A stretch of DNA of 42,346 bases from DASQPR01 sp035713725 (GCA_035713725.1 DASTMZ010000190.1:1-42346); one strand, 5' to 3'. Shown: positions 6,677 through 15,454, counted from the first letter of the stretch. Program-made: numbers and translations. The notes: generated by a model not told the origin, from the letters alone.

Positions 6677-8671
6677 CTACGTCGGCCGCTTCGGGATGCG
6701 GCGGCGGACATCGGTCGCGGTCGACGGTCCCGACTCCCACGACGAGACCACGTCGCCGTCGCTCGGCGGCTTGACGACACCGTCCTCCAGGAACCCGTAA
6801 CGCCCCTCCGCGACGCTTCGACTGAAGGCCACGTCGCGCGCGTCGGTGTTGTTCCACAGTTCGTCGAAGAGGGTACGCACCCGCAACCGCGCCTGCCGGC
6901 AGAACAGATCCGCGAGCTCGACGCCCTCCGGTCGGCGCTCGGCGTTCGCGCGCACACAGGCCGCCGTCATCGCGAACAGCTCTGCCCCGATGTCCACGAT
7001 CCGGCCGAGGAACGCCTGCTTGCGTTCCATCTTTCCGCGCCACCGCGCCATGCCGTAGAACGTCTCGCGGGCCAGCCGGCGTGCCGAGCGCTCCACGAAC
7101 CGTACGTGCGGCGCGAGCGCGCCATATTCGGCGTACCCACCCTTCACCTGGCCCTTGCCCACCGCGAGCGTGGGCAGCCAGCGGCCATAGAACCCGGTGG
7201 CGGCGGCGCCCGCCTTGGCCTTGCGGCCGACGCTGGCCTCCGGATCGATGATGTCGCCGGCGACCGACAGGTGTTGATCGACGGCCTCGCGTGCGATCAG
7301 CAGATGCATGATCTCGCTCGAGCCCTCGAAGATGCGATTGATGCGCAGGTCGCGCAGCATCTGCTCGGCCGCGATGCCGCGCTCGCCACGAGCGCGCAGC
7401 GATTCAGCGGTCTCGTAGCCGCGGCCGCCCCGGATCTGGATCAGTTCATCGGCCATCTGCCAGGCCATCTCCGAGCCGTATAGCTTGACCAACGCCGCTT
7501 CGATCCGGATGTCGTTGCGGTCGTCGTCGGCCAGCATGCAGCACAGGTCCAACATGGACTCGAGGCCGTAGGTGGTGGCCGCGATGAACGCGATCTTCTT
7601 GGCGATCGCCTCGTGTCGACCGACCGGCAATCCCCATTGCACGCGCTCGGTGGTCCAGGTCCGGGCCGCCGACAGGCACCACTTGCCGGCGCCGACGCAC
7701 TGCGCCGGCAGTGACAGCCGGCCGGTGTTCAGGGTGGTCAGCGCGATCTTCAGGCCCTGGCCCTCGCGGCCGATGACGTTGTCGGCCGGGACGAACACGT
7801 CGTGGAACCGCGTCACGCTGTTTTCCAGGCCGCGCAGGCCGAGGAACGCGTTGCGGCGCTCCACCGTGATGCCGGGCGAGTCGCCCTCGACGACGAAGGC
7901 GGTGATGCCGCCGCGGTGCTCGGCCGACTTCGGCACCTGCGCCATCACGACGAGCAAGGTCGCGACCGTTCCGTTGGTGGCCCAGAGCTTGACGCCGTTG
8001 AGGCGATAGCCGCCCTCCACCGGAGTGGCCGTGGTGGATAGCCGCGCCGGGTCCGAGCCGACGTCCGACTCGGTCAGCAGGAACGACGAGACCTCGCCGG
8101 CGGCGAGTCGCGGCAGGAACGTTTTTTTCTGCTCGTCGGTGCCGAAGAGCTTGAGCGGCTGCGGTACGCCGATCGACTGATGTGCCGACAGCAGTGCGCC
8201 GAGGGATCCGCTGGCCGAGCCCGCGAGCGCGAGCGCGCGGCAGTAGTAGAGGTTCGACAGGCCGAGCCCGCCGTACGACTTGTCGATCTTCATGCCGAAT
8301 GCACCAAGCTCGGCGAGTCCCTGGAACACCTCGTCCGGGATGCGGGCGTCCCGCTCGATCTGTGCGCTGTCCACGTGTGCGTGCACATAGTCACTGAGCT
8401 TCGCGAGGAATGCCTCGCCGTCGGCCTGCTTGTCGGCGGCCGGCGTCGGCCACGGCGCGATCAGGTCCATCCGCAGCCGGCCGAGGAACAGCTGCTTGCC
8501 GAAGCTTGGCTTACGCCAGTCGGTTTCGCGCGCGGCCTCCGCGACCTGGCGCGCCTGACGTTCGTCGACGTGGCCGGCCACCTGTGCGGGGGCGTCGGAT
8601 GCCGGGCCGCTCGCGGTTGTGGCCGTGTTGCCGGTCGGGTTATCGCCGGTGCGTGCTTCCGTCGCCGTCAT
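6677..8671 (-). CDS. Long-form acyl-CoA dehydrogenase (FadE, VLCAD/ACAD9-like)
   Basis: An FAD enzyme of 664 residues that introduces the first double bond in fatty acyl-CoA beta-oxidation. After a linker of about 60 Ala/Thr-rich residues come the ACAD N-terminal helices, the central beta domain (FLLTESDVGSDPARLSTTA) and the C-terminal helical domain. The FAD/dimer motif is IQIRGGRGYE and the likely catalytic Glu is in RIFEGSSEI. About 180 residues follow the core, as in the very-long-chain dehydrogenases. The ATG at 8671 has GGGAGG 5 nt upstream; a GTG at 8677 would overlap this site. It ends 19 nt from the convergent zur and has a palindrome in its promoter region. Confidence 0.9.
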   Translation of the reverse strand: MTATEARTGDNPTGNTATTASGPASDAPAQVAGHVDERQARQVAEAARETDWRKPSFGKQLFLGRLRMDLIAPWPTPAADKQADGEAFLAKLSDYVHAHVDSAQIERDARIPDEVFQGLAELGAFGMKIDKSYGGLGLSNLYYCRALALAGSASGSLGALLSAHQSIGVPQPLKLFGTDEQKKTFLPRLAAGEVSSFLLTESDVGSDPARLSTTATPVEGGYRLNGVKLWATNGTVATLLVVMAQVPKSAEHRGGITAFVVEGDSPGITVERRNAFLGLRGLENSVTRFHDVFVPADNVIGREGQGLKIALTTLNTGRLSLPAQCVGAGKWCLSAARTWTTERVQWGLPVGRHEAIAKKIAFIAATTYGLESMLDLCCMLADDDRNDIRIEAALVKLYGSEMAWQMADELIQIRGGRGYETAESLRARGERGIAAEQMLRDLRINRIFEGSSEIMHLLIAREAVDQHLSVAGDIIDPEASVGRKAKAGAAATGFYGRWLPTLAVGKGQVKGGYAEYGALAPHVRFVERSARRLARETFYGMARWRGKMERKQAFLGRIVDIGAELFAMTAACVRANAERRPEGVELADLFCRQARLRVRTLFDELWNNTDARDVAFSRSVAEGRYGFLEDGVVKPPSDGDVVSSWESGPSTATDVRRRIPKRPT

Positions 8672-8715
8672 GGCCACCTCCCGGATCGAAGAGCACCGCT
8701 ACGCATTACCCACGT

Positions 8716-8727
8716 TACCCGCGGGTA
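8716..8727. promoter_or_regulatory. 12-bp palindrome upstream of the acyl-CoA dehydrogenase gene
   Basis: TACCCGCGGGTA is a perfect palindrome 45 nt upstream of the dehydrogenase start codon. A partial copy (TTACCCAC) lies just before it. Its size and place fit an operator for a TetR-type regulator of fatty-acid genes, but this is inference. No such regulator is encoded in the window. Confidence 0.4.
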
Positions 8728-8771
8728 GGCTCGTCCTAACAGCATCCGTTCCGATCAGATCCGGCGAGACT

Positions 8772-9590
8772 TCAGTCCTCGATGCGCGCGAGGATCGCGT
8801 CGGCCATCGCGCCGGGCACCTCGTCGGGGATCCAGTGACTCACGCCGGTCAGTGCGACGAACCGGTAGTCCGCCGACACGTGTCGCGCACAGCCGCGTGC
8901 CGCCGTCGGCCCGACCGCGAGGTCGTTGTCGCCCCACACGTAGGTCGTCGGGACGGTCACGTCGGGGCAGGCGAGCGAATCCCGCGACATGGCGCGATAC
9001 CAGTTCAACGCGGCAGTCAGCGCGGAGCGGTCGAGCATGGGTTCGACATAGTCCGGCACCAACTCCGACGGGCAGCCGCCGAACATCGCGCGCAGCCGTG
9101 CCCCGTCGTCAGCAAGCAACACGTCCTCGGCGTGTCCGGGCTGGCGGAACAGCGTCATGTAGGAGGACCGCTGCTTCTGGTCGTCGTCGCTTGCCAGTGC
9201 CGCGCCGAACGCATTGGTGTGCGGCACCGACACCGCGGTCAACGTCTGCACACGGTGCGGATATTCGGCGGCCAATCGCCACGCGACCGCGGCGCCCCAG
9301 TCGTGGCCGACGATGTGCGCTTGCTCAAAGCCAAGTTCGTCGAGCAGTGCGACGGCGTCCGCGACGCACTCCTTCATCTCGTACGCCTCCGGCTCGGCCG
9401 GCCGGGCACCCGGCGAGTAGCCGCGTTGGTTCGGTGCGACGGTCTGCAACCCTGCCGCGTGCAGCGCCGGCAACACGCGCTGCCACTCGGTGGCGTTCTG
9501 CGGGAACCCATGCAGAAGCAGGACGGCCGGGCCATCCGTCGGTCCTTCGACCGAGACGTCGAACGTCAATCCGCGCACCGAGATCCTCAT
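8772..9590 (-). CDS. Alpha/beta hydrolase, epoxide-hydrolase-like
   Basis: A protein of 272 residues with the alpha/beta hydrolase fold. The oxyanion motif is HGFPQNATEW near residue 27. The nucleophile elbow is GHDWGAAVAW, with Asp as nucleophile, as in epoxide hydrolases and haloalkane dehalogenases. The catalytic His is in GVSHWIPDEVP near the C-terminus. The SPGARP and YMTLFRQPG segments also fit epoxide hydrolases. The substrate is unknown. The ATG at 9590 is the first good start; a TAAGGT hexamer 8 nt upstream of it suggests a short or absent leader. It lies between uppS and the dehydrogenase, and both this gene and the dehydrogenase are extra relative to the mycobacterial gene order. 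Confidence 0.85.
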   Translation of the reverse strand: MRISVRGLTFDVSVEGPTDGPAVLLLHGFPQNATEWQRVLPALHAAGLQTVAPNQRGYSPGARPAEPEAYEMKECVADAVALLDELGFEQAHIVGHDWGAAVAWRLAAEYPHRVQTLTAVSVPHTNAFGAALASDDDQKQRSSYMTLFRQPGHAEDVLLADDGARLRAMFGGCPSELVPDYVEPMLDRSALTAALNWYRAMSRDSLACPDVTVPTTYVWGDNDLAVGPTAARGCARHVSADYRFVALTGVSHWIPDEVPGAMADAILARIED

Positions 9591-9674
9591 ACGTTCGGAC
9601 CTTATCCGAAATGGGTGAACTCAGTGGATCTTGACGGATTGGCTCACGGAGCGCAGCGATAACGACACCGGACG

Positions 9675-10490
9675 TCAGATGTTGGCAGGCGGCGGAGCAA
9701 TCGGATTCGGGATGGCGCCGCCGAAGCGGCGGTCACGTTGCGCGTACTTCTCGCACGCGTACCACAAATGGCGGCGGTCGAAGTCCGGCCAGTAGGTATC
9801 GAGCGCGATGTATTCCGCGTACGCCGCCTGCCAGATCAGGAAATTTGACAACCGTTGCTCTCCGGAGGAGCGCACGACGAGGTCGACGTCTGGCATGTCG
9901 GGCTCGTCGAGGTAGCGCGCAAACACCTTCTCGTTGACCTTGTCCGGCTTGATCCGGCCGGCGGCCGCGTCGGCGGCCAGCGCGGCGGCCGCGTCCGCGA
10001 TCTCGGCCCGCCCGCCGTAGTTCACGCAGAAGAACAAGTCGATCACGTCGTTGTCGCGTGACATCTCTTCGGCGATCTCGAGCTCATGGATGACGCTGCG
10101 CCAGAGCTTCGGCCGGCGGCCGACCCACCGCACCCGAACGCCCATCTCGACGAACTGGTCGCGACGGCGGTGGATGACGTCGCGGTTGAACGCCATCAGC
10201 CACCGCACCTCCTCCGGCGACCGCCGCCAATTCTCCGTGGAGAACGCGTATGCGGACAGGTTGCGGATGCCGAGCTCGATGGCGCCCTCGATCACATCGA
10301 ACAGCGCCGCCTCGCCACGCGCGTGTCCCTCGGTGCGCGGCAACCCGCGTTGCTTCGCCCATCGCCCGTTGCCGTCCATGATGATCGCGACATGGTTCGG
10401 CGCCGTGCCAGCGGGCAGGCGCGGTGGGCGTACGCCGCTCGGATGCGGCGACGGCGGCGCGAACTCGCGGCGCGACGTCGCCCTGATCAT
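9675..10490 (-). CDS. uppS: Polyprenyl diphosphate synthase (cis-prenyltransferase)
   Basis: A 271-residue cis-prenyltransferase that adds isopentenyl units to make the lipid carrier used for peptidoglycan and arabinogalactan-type polymers. Region I is HVAIIMDGNGRWAKQRG with the catalytic Asp. Region III is NLSAYAFSTENW, and region V is DLVVRSSGEQRLSNFLIWQAAYAE. The N-terminal extension of about 30 Pro/Arg-rich residues is usual in actinobacterial decaprenyl diphosphate synthases. The ATG at 10490 gives this extended form; no strong ribosome-binding site is visible. It follows recO by 60 nt on the same strand, as in mycobacteria (Rv2361c-Rv2362c), and is likely co-transcribed with it. Confidence 0.95.
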   Translation of the reverse strand: MIRATSRREFAPPSPHPSGVRPPRLPAGTAPNHVAIIMDGNGRWAKQRGLPRTEGHARGEAALFDVIEGAIELGIRNLSAYAFSTENWRRSPEEVRWLMAFNRDVIHRRRDQFVEMGVRVRWVGRRPKLWRSVIHELEIAEEMSRDNDVIDLFFCVNYGGRAEIADAAAALAADAAAGRIKPDKVNEKVFARYLDEPDMPDVDLVVRSSGEQRLSNFLIWQAAYAEYIALDTYWPDFDRRHLWYACEKYAQRDRRFGGAIPNPIAPPPANI

Positions 10491-10550
10491 GTCGCGTCGA
10501 TCGTCGGTCGACCGGTCACGTCCGGCACCCCGACATGTCGGCCTTCTTGA

Positions 10551-11318
10551 TCACGCGCGCTCCCGGTCGGCTCGATCAACCAACGGCAGCGAGCGTAACT
10601 CGCGCTCAAGATGCCATTGCAGGTGCGCCGCCACAAGGCCAGATGCCTCACGTCGACAGGCCGGATCGGTGCCCTCCGCGCGCACCCAGTCGCCGGCGGC
10701 GAGCGCTGACATCAGGGACAACGCGGTCGGCGACGGATGCGACGCGCCGGGCGGTCGGCAGTCCGGGCAAACGGTGCCACCCGCTGGTACGGAGAATGCC
10801 CGGTGCGCGCCCCGCGTGCCGCACACCGCGCACGCGTCGAGTGCCGGCGCCCACCCGGCCGCGGCCATCGCGCGCATCAGATAGGCGTCCAGTACGAGGG
10901 ACGCGGTGTGCTCCCCGGCGGCAAGCACCCGCAAGGCTCCGAGCGTGAGGAGGTAGAGCGGGAGCGCGGGCTCGTTTTCGATCGCGGTTAACCGCTCCGC
11001 GGTCTCCGCGATCGCACTCGCCACCGTATAGCGCGGGTAGTCGCCGACCAGCCGACCACCGTACAGGTCAATGCCCTCGACCTGCGCGATGGTGTGCAGT
11101 GCGCTGCGGCCCTCGGCGATCTGCACGTCGACGTGCCCGAACGGCTCGAGACGTCCGCCAAACTTCGACGTCGTCCGGCGGACGCCCTTGGCAACCGCCC
11201 GCACCCGGCCGTGGCGTCGGGTGAAAAGCGTGACGATGCGGTCCGACTCACCGAGCTTCTGGCAGCGCAACACCACCGCGTCGTCGCGATAAAGCTTGCT
11301 GCGGAAGCCGCCGGCCAC
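10551..11318 (-). CDS. recO: DNA repair protein RecO
   Basis: A protein of 255 residues that loads RecA with RecF and RecR at single-strand gaps. The N-terminal OB fold is typical: LYRDDAVVLRCQKLGESDRIVTLFTRRHGRVRAVAKGVRR. The C-terminal half contains a four-Cys zinc site (CAVCG near residue 160 and CPDC near 182). The only suitable start is a GTG at 11318, which adds eight residues before the usual LYRDD start. The product and its order before uppS match Rv2362c. It is transcribed divergently from the small GlsB/YeaQ gene. Confidence 0.95.
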   Translation of the reverse strand: MAGGFRSKLYRDDAVVLRCQKLGESDRIVTLFTRRHGRVRAVAKGVRRTTSKFGGRLEPFGHVDVQIAEGRSALHTIAQVEGIDLYGGRLVGDYPRYTVASAIAETAERLTAIENEPALPLYLLTLGALRVLAAGEHTASLVLDAYLMRAMAAAGWAPALDACAVCGTRGAHRAFSVPAGGTVCPDCRPPGASHPSPTALSLMSALAAGDWVRAEGTDPACRREASGLVAAHLQWHLERELRSLPLVDRADRERA

Positions 11319-11448
11319 GCCGCCATTGTCACCGAACGGTGCGACGGGGGCACCGCGGCGCTCCCCAACTTAGCCTTTCCACCATTTCGATCCAAGATCG
11401 CGGATACCGTGAGGGCGACAGGACCCGGACGGGACGGGGGGACGGACC

Positions 11449-11772
11449 ATGTCGTGGTTCTTCGACGTGCTGTGGGCGGTCATCGGCGGGGCGATCATCG
11501 GCGTCCTCGGTCGGTTGCTCCTGCCCGGCAAGCAGAACATCTCCATGACCGTAACGGTGATCGCCGGCATCGCTGCCGCTCTTGCCGGCGGATTCATCGC
11601 ACACGGACTCGGGGTCGGCGATACGAACGGGGTCGACTGGATCCGGCACGGCATCCAGATCGCGCTGGCGATCCTCTTCGTCTGGCTCGCCGCGAAGTGG
11701 TTCCCGAAGAAAGGATCGAAGCAGTCGGCCACGCAGGGCTCTCCGCCGCCGACTGGATACCCGACGAACTGA
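11449..11772 (+). CDS. GlsB/YeaQ/YmgE family membrane protein
   Basis: A protein of 107 residues with three hydrophobic helices: VLWAVIGGAIIGVLGRLLLPG, MTVTVIAGIAAALAGGFIAHGLG and GIQIALAILFVWLAAKWF. The GxIxGxLGRLLLPGKQ segment marks the GlsB/YeaQ (transglycosylase-associated) family, which is found in stress responses but has no proven enzyme activity. The C-terminal tail is short and polar (KKGSKQSATQGSPPPTG). The ATG at 11449 is preceded by a G-rich stretch (GGGGGGACGG). The gene is a single unit followed by a strong hairpin. Confidence 0.85.
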   Translation: MSWFFDVLWAVIGGAIIGVLGRLLLPGKQNISMTVTVIAGIAAALAGGFIAHGLGVGDTNGVDWIRHGIQIALAILFVWLAAKWFPKKGSKQSATQGSPPPTGYPTN

Positions 11773-11786
11773 CCGGATCTCGCAAC

Positions 11787-11816
11787 CGGCGGCCGGCGAC
11801 CGGCAGCCGGCCGCCG
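11787..11816. terminator. Bidirectional hairpin between the GlsB-type gene and era
   Basis: A perfect 11-bp stem (CGGCGGCCGGC with its complement) closes an 8-nt loop. It lies 15 nt after the rightward GlsB-type gene and 5 nt from the era stop codon, so it can serve both. No U-tract follows on either side. Confidence 0.7.
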
Positions 11817-11820
11817 AGGT

Positions 11821-12738
11821 TTAGAACCCGAGCCGGCGAAGCTGCTTCGGGTCGCGCTGCCATTCCTTGGCAATACGTACGTGCAGGTCCAGGTAAACGT
11901 TGCCGCCCAGCAGTTCCTCGATGCCGGCGCGTGCCCGGGTGCCGACATCGCGCAGCCGTCCGCCACGGTGGCCGATGACGATCGCCTTCTGTGAGGGCCG
12001 CTCCACGTAGAGGTCCGCGAAGATCCGCGTCACGTGCGGCTCCACTTGCATCTCCTCGACCACCACGGCGATCGAGTGCGGCAGCTCGTCGCGTACGCCT
12101 TCCAGCGCCGCCTCGCGGATCAGCTCGGCCACCAGCACCTGTTCCGGCTCGTCGGTGATCATGCCGTCCGGGTAGAGCGGCGGCGACGCGGGCAGGTGAC
12201 GGCACAGCACGTCGACGAGTACGTCGAGTTGGTCGCCGGAGACCGCGCTGCACGGCACGATGTCGGCGAAGTCGGCGAGTTGGCTCACCGCGACGAGTTG
12301 CTGGGCCAATCGGCCGCGGTCGACGAGGTCGGTCTTCGTGACCACTGCCACCATCGTCGGCTTCAACTCGGCCATCTCCGAGCTGATGAAGCGGTCACCC
12401 GGACCGACCGGCTCGTCCGCGGGAATGCACAGCCCGATCACGTCGACCTCGCTCCACGTCTGGCGGACCAGGTCGTTGAGCCGCTCGCCGAGGAGGGTAC
12501 GGGGACGGTGTAAACCGGGCGTGTCCACGAGGACCAGTTGCGCGTCCGGCCGGTGCAGGACGGCTCGGATCACATGCCGCGTGGTCTGCGGCTTGCTCGA
12601 CGTGATGGCGATCTTCTGGCCGACGATCGCGTTCGCCAGCGTTGACTTGCCGGCGTTGGGCCGGCCGACGAAGCACGCGAAGCCGGCCCGGAATCCGCTG
12701 TCCCCCGGCACGGAGACCGAGCGGTCAGGGTCGGTCAC
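11821..12738 (-). CDS. era: GTPase Era
   Basis: A 305-residue GTPase that binds 16S rRNA and assists 30S subunit maturation. The G motifs are all present: G1 GRPNAGKSTL, G3 DTPGLHRP, G4 TKTD and G5 SAVSG. The C-terminal KH RNA-binding domain has the usual end (ERPSQKAIVIGHRGGRLRDVGTRAR in two parts, then YLDLHVRIAKEWQRD). The GTG start at 12738 overlaps the stop of the upstream deaminase-like gene (GTGA), so expression is coupled. The gene belongs to a leftward series from phoH through ybeY, the CBS protein and the deaminase-like gene, as in M. tuberculosis. Confidence 0.96.
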   Translation of the reverse strand: MTDPDRSVSVPGDSGFRAGFACFVGRPNAGKSTLANAIVGQKIAITSSKPQTTRHVIRAVLHRPDAQLVLVDTPGLHRPRTLLGERLNDLVRQTWSEVDVIGLCIPADEPVGPGDRFISSEMAELKPTMVAVVTKTDLVDRGRLAQQLVAVSQLADFADIVPCSAVSGDQLDVLVDVLCRHLPASPPLYPDGMITDEPEQVLVAELIREAALEGVRDELPHSIAVVVEEMQVEPHVTRIFADLYVERPSQKAIVIGHRGGRLRDVGTRARAGIEELLGGNVYLDLHVRIAKEWQRDPKQLRRLGF

Positions 12739-13172
12739 GGAGTCACGCGACGTCCGTCGCCGGCGTCGGCGGCATCTGCGCCTCGATCGCCGTCGGGCTC
12801 ATCCCCACCGATTCCGGGGTACGTCGAGACCAGGTCGCCGGTGGGAGCAGCCAAGTGGATCGGCGCCTCGGGGCTGACGTCACCGACCGCCGACCGGCCG
12901 GCGACGTCCAGCGAGCGGGAGTCGCTCACCACGGCGGCCGCCTCGACGACGGTAGCGCCGGCGCTGACCGCCGACGCAACCGCGAACTGCAGCGCGGTCA
13001 ACGCTAGTGATGGCAGCTGCACGTTCGAGCCGGCGTACGTTCGACCGTCACCGTCTCGTACCGCCGCTCCTTCGAGCGCACCGGTCCGTGCTCGCGCAGC
13101 ACGCGCCAGGGTGACCAACTTCGCGTCCTCGGCGGACAGCCCGGCGCCGCGATCCGTGGCTGCGTCAGGCAT
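12735..13172 (-). CDS. Cytidine-deaminase-like protein without the zinc site
   Basis: A protein of 145 residues. It starts in the style of the actinobacterial era-linked cytidine deaminase homologue (LSAEDAKLVTLARAARARTGALEGAAVRDGDGRTYAG, given here as a pattern in two halves). The catalytic motifs of real cytidine deaminases (HAE and PCxxC) are absent; the matching place reads SLALTALQFAVASAV. A deaminase reaction is therefore unlikely. The last 45 residues are Asp/Gly-rich and unique. The ATG at 13172 overlaps the CBS gene by 8 nt, and the stop overlaps era by 3-4 nt, so the three genes are coupled. Rv2365c holds the same place in M. tuberculosis. Confidence 0.7.
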   Translation of the reverse strand: MPDAATDRGAGLSAEDAKLVTLARAARARTGALEGAAVRDGDGRTYAGSNVQLPSLALTALQFAVASAVSAGATVVEAAAVVSDSRSLDVAGRSAVGDVSPEAPIHLAAPTGDLVSTYPGIGGDEPDGDRGADAADAGDGRRVTP

Positions 13173-14487
13173 CGGCCGGTTGCCTCTCCTTCTGCAACGC
13201 CGGCTCGCCGTCGTCCGGTTCCGCGGTGCGCACGAGGATGGTATCGATGCGGTTGCGCCGGCCGGTCGTACCCTCGGCGGTGAGCAGCAGACCGTCCACA
13301 GTGGCCTGTGCACCCGGGATGGGTACCCGGCCGAGTGCCTGCGCCAGTAGCCCGCCGACCGTTTCCACCTCATCGCCGTCGATCTCGACGTCGAACAGCT
13401 CGCCGAGATCCTCCACCGGAAGTCGTGCGGTCACCCGGATCGACCCGTTGTCGAGACGCTCGACCGGCGGGCGCTCCACGTCGTATTCGTCGGTGATCTC
13501 GCCGACGATCTCCTCGAGGATGTCCTCGATGGTGACGAGCCCCGCGGTGCCGCCGTACTCGTCCACGATGATCGCCATGTGCGTACGAGCCGCCTGCATC
13601 TCGGAGAGCAGATCGTCGACTGGTTTCGACTCCGGTACGAAGATGGCCGGCCGCATGACGTCACGGGCGAGGTCGGTCTCCGCATGGCCCGCGTCGATCA
13701 TCTTGATGACGTCTTTCAAGTAAACGATGCCGAGCACGTCGTCGACCGATTCGCCGATCAGCGGTACGCGGGAGAACCCGGACCGCAGCGCCAGCGCACG
13801 GGCCTGGCGCAGGGTCGCGTGCTCGACGAGATAGACCATGTCGGTGCGCGGCACCATGACCTCGCGCGCGATCGTGTCGCCCAAGGCGAACACGGAGTGG
13901 ATCATGTCACGCTCGCCGTGCTCGACAAAGCCGCGTTGTTCCGCGAGATCCACCAGCTCGCGCAGCTCGACCTGGGACGCGAACGGTCCTTCGCGGAAGC
14001 CGCGGCCGGGCGTAAACGCGTTGCCGATCAGGATCAGCAGCGAGGCGAGCGGGTTGAGCACCCGGCCGAGCCAGCGCACCACCGGCGCCGCATAGCGCGC
14101 GACCGTATACGCGTGCTGACGTCCGATCGTCCGCGGCGCGACGCCGACGACGACGAACGTCACGATCGTCATCGAGCCGGCCACGATCAGCGCCGACAGC
14201 CAACGCGTATCCAGACTGTCGAAGACCACCAGCGCGACGAGCGTGGTGGCACCGAGCTCGCAGAAGACCCGCAGCAACAGCAACAGGTTCAGGTGGCGGA
14301 CCAGGTTGTCGCCGACGATTGCCTGCAACGCCTTGGCGCCGCGCGAGCCATCGCGAGCCATCTCGGTGGCCCGCGCCGCGGAGACGCGCTGCAACGACGA
14401 GTCGGTCATCGCGAACAGGCCGCCGAGGAGCAACAGCAACACCGCGACGATGATGAGCTGAGTATCGGGGAGGCTGGTCTGTTGCAT
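13165..14487 (-). CDS. CNNM/CorC-type transporter family protein (DUF21 + CBS pair + CorC_HlyC)
   Basis: A protein of 440 residues often annotated as hemolysin family. The N-terminal DUF21 domain has about four membrane helices (LIIVAVLLLLLGGLFAM; LLLLLRVFCELGATTLVALVVF; IVTFVVVGVAPRTIG and one more). The family motif EVMVPRTDMVYL opens the CBS pair (about residues 210-330), which binds adenine nucleotides. A CorC_HlyC domain closes the protein. Related proteins act in magnesium or cobalt transport. A haemolytic role is not implied. The ATG at 14487 starts 9 nt after the ybeY stop, so the genes form one unit. Confidence 0.9.
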   Translation of the reverse strand: MQQTSLPDTQLIIVAVLLLLLGGLFAMTDSSLQRVSAARATEMARDGSRGAKALQAIVGDNLVRHLNLLLLLRVFCELGATTLVALVVFDSLDTRWLSALIVAGSMTIVTFVVVGVAPRTIGRQHAYTVARYAAPVVRWLGRVLNPLASLLILIGNAFTPGRGFREGPFASQVELRELVDLAEQRGFVEHGERDMIHSVFALGDTIAREVMVPRTDMVYLVEHATLRQARALALRSGFSRVPLIGESVDDVLGIVYLKDVIKMIDAGHAETDLARDVMRPAIFVPESKPVDDLLSEMQAARTHMAIIVDEYGGTAGLVTIEDILEEIVGEITDEYDVERPPVERLDNGSIRVTARLPVEDLGELFDVEIDGDEVETVGGLLAQALGRVPIPGAQATVDGLLLTAEGTTGRRNRIDTILVRTAEPDDGEPALQKERQPADA

Positions 14488-14495
14488 CGTGTGTC

Positions 14496-15125
14496 CTAGT
14501 TGCGTGCCGGGCCGGACTCGGCATCCGGTGCCGACGGCCCTGCTGTCCGGTCCGGGCCGGAGCGGTCGCCCGGCCTCGCGGCATCGCTACGCATCGGCGC
14601 TGTGTCATCAGCAGGCCGCGTGGCATCGCCGCGCGTCGGGATTGGTGGTGCGCCGACCACCGGCCGGCCGACGCTGCGCTGCCAGCCGCCCAGCAGCCGC
14701 GCCTGCAACGTGAACATCTCCCGCTCTTCTTCCGGGTCTGCGTGGTCGTAGCCGAGCAGGTGCAGCACGCCGTGGACGGTCAGCAGATGCAACTCGTCAT
14801 CGGCGCCGTGGCCGGCCGTGGCGGCCTGCTTCGCCGCTACCTCGGGGCACAACACGATGTCGCCGAGCAGCGCCGGCTCGCCGACGGATTCGCTCGGACC
14901 GTGATCGACGCTCGACTCCTCCATCGGGAACGCGAGCACGTCGGTCGGGCCGTCGGCGCCCATCCACCGATGGTTCAGCTCGGTCATGTAGTCGATGTCC
15001 ACCAGCAGCACGGACAGCTCCGCCAGCGGGTTGACGCCCATCTCGTCGAGCACGAAGCGAGCGACGGCGAGCACCTTGTCGGAGTCGACGGAGGCGCCGG
15101 ACTCGTTGGCGATCTCGATGGACAC
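14496..15125 (-). CDS. ybeY: Endoribonuclease YbeY with a long C-terminal tail
   Basis: A metal-dependent RNase of 209 residues that acts in 16S rRNA maturation and ribosome quality control. The zinc motif is HGVLHLLGYDH (three His). The substrate-side segment is GADGPTDVLAFPMEE. The typical protein is 150-180 residues; here about 50 low-complexity residues rich in Arg, Pro, Asp and Ala follow the core. The GTG at 15125 is chosen because it gives the family start SIEIANES and AGGAG lies 10 nt upstream. The gap to phoH is unusually long (330 bp). Confidence 0.92.
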   Translation of the reverse strand: MSIEIANESGASVDSDKVLAVARFVLDEMGVNPLAELSVLLVDIDYMTELNHRWMGADGPTDVLAFPMEESSVDHGPSESVGEPALLGDIVLCPEVAAKQAATAGHGADDELHLLTVHGVLHLLGYDHADPEEEREMFTLQARLLGGWQRSVGRPVVGAPPIPTRGDATRPADDTAPMRSDAARPGDRSGPDRTAGPSAPDAESGPARN

Positions 15126-15454
15126 TGGTGCAGGGCTCCTGTTAGTGATCAGCTCGCGGGCGGTGGGCGGCTCGTGTCCGCCACGCCGCCGCCTCGACGG
15201 CTCGACGGCTCGGCGCCGTCGACGGCTGGCGGATCGGCGGCGTTCGGATCGACGCCGCGCGTCGGTGGGCCGGCACCGCACGATACAGCCGACTGTAGCC
15301 GCCACGATGCCGCTACGGGGGAGTTGACGCCGTCGCTGGGCGGTTTACGCCGTAGCGACGACCGAGCGACGAAACGCCCGGTGTGGTGGGCTACCCGACC
15401 ACCATGCGGCACCAGGCCGCGCCGCGAACCGTGGGTACCGTGGGGTGCCACAAC
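15126..15454. other. Gap between phoH and ybeY with no convincing gene
   Basis: In relatives phoH and ybeY usually abut; here 329 bp separate them. A leftward 100-codon frame (15149-15451) fits the gap, but its product is an Arg/Pro/Ser/Gly-rich sequence with no domain. A GACGGCTCG-type short repeat lies near 15196-15215. I see no clear promoter. Confidence 0.4.

Noticed and set aside
13165..14487. Haemolysin or toxin role of the CBS-domain protein
   Set aside because: The DUF21-CBS-CorC_HlyC layout is a housekeeping ion-transport type, and the haemolysin label is historical.
15149..15451. 100-codon frame in the phoH-ybeY gap
   Set aside because: Low-complexity product, no ribosome-binding site and no recognisable domain.
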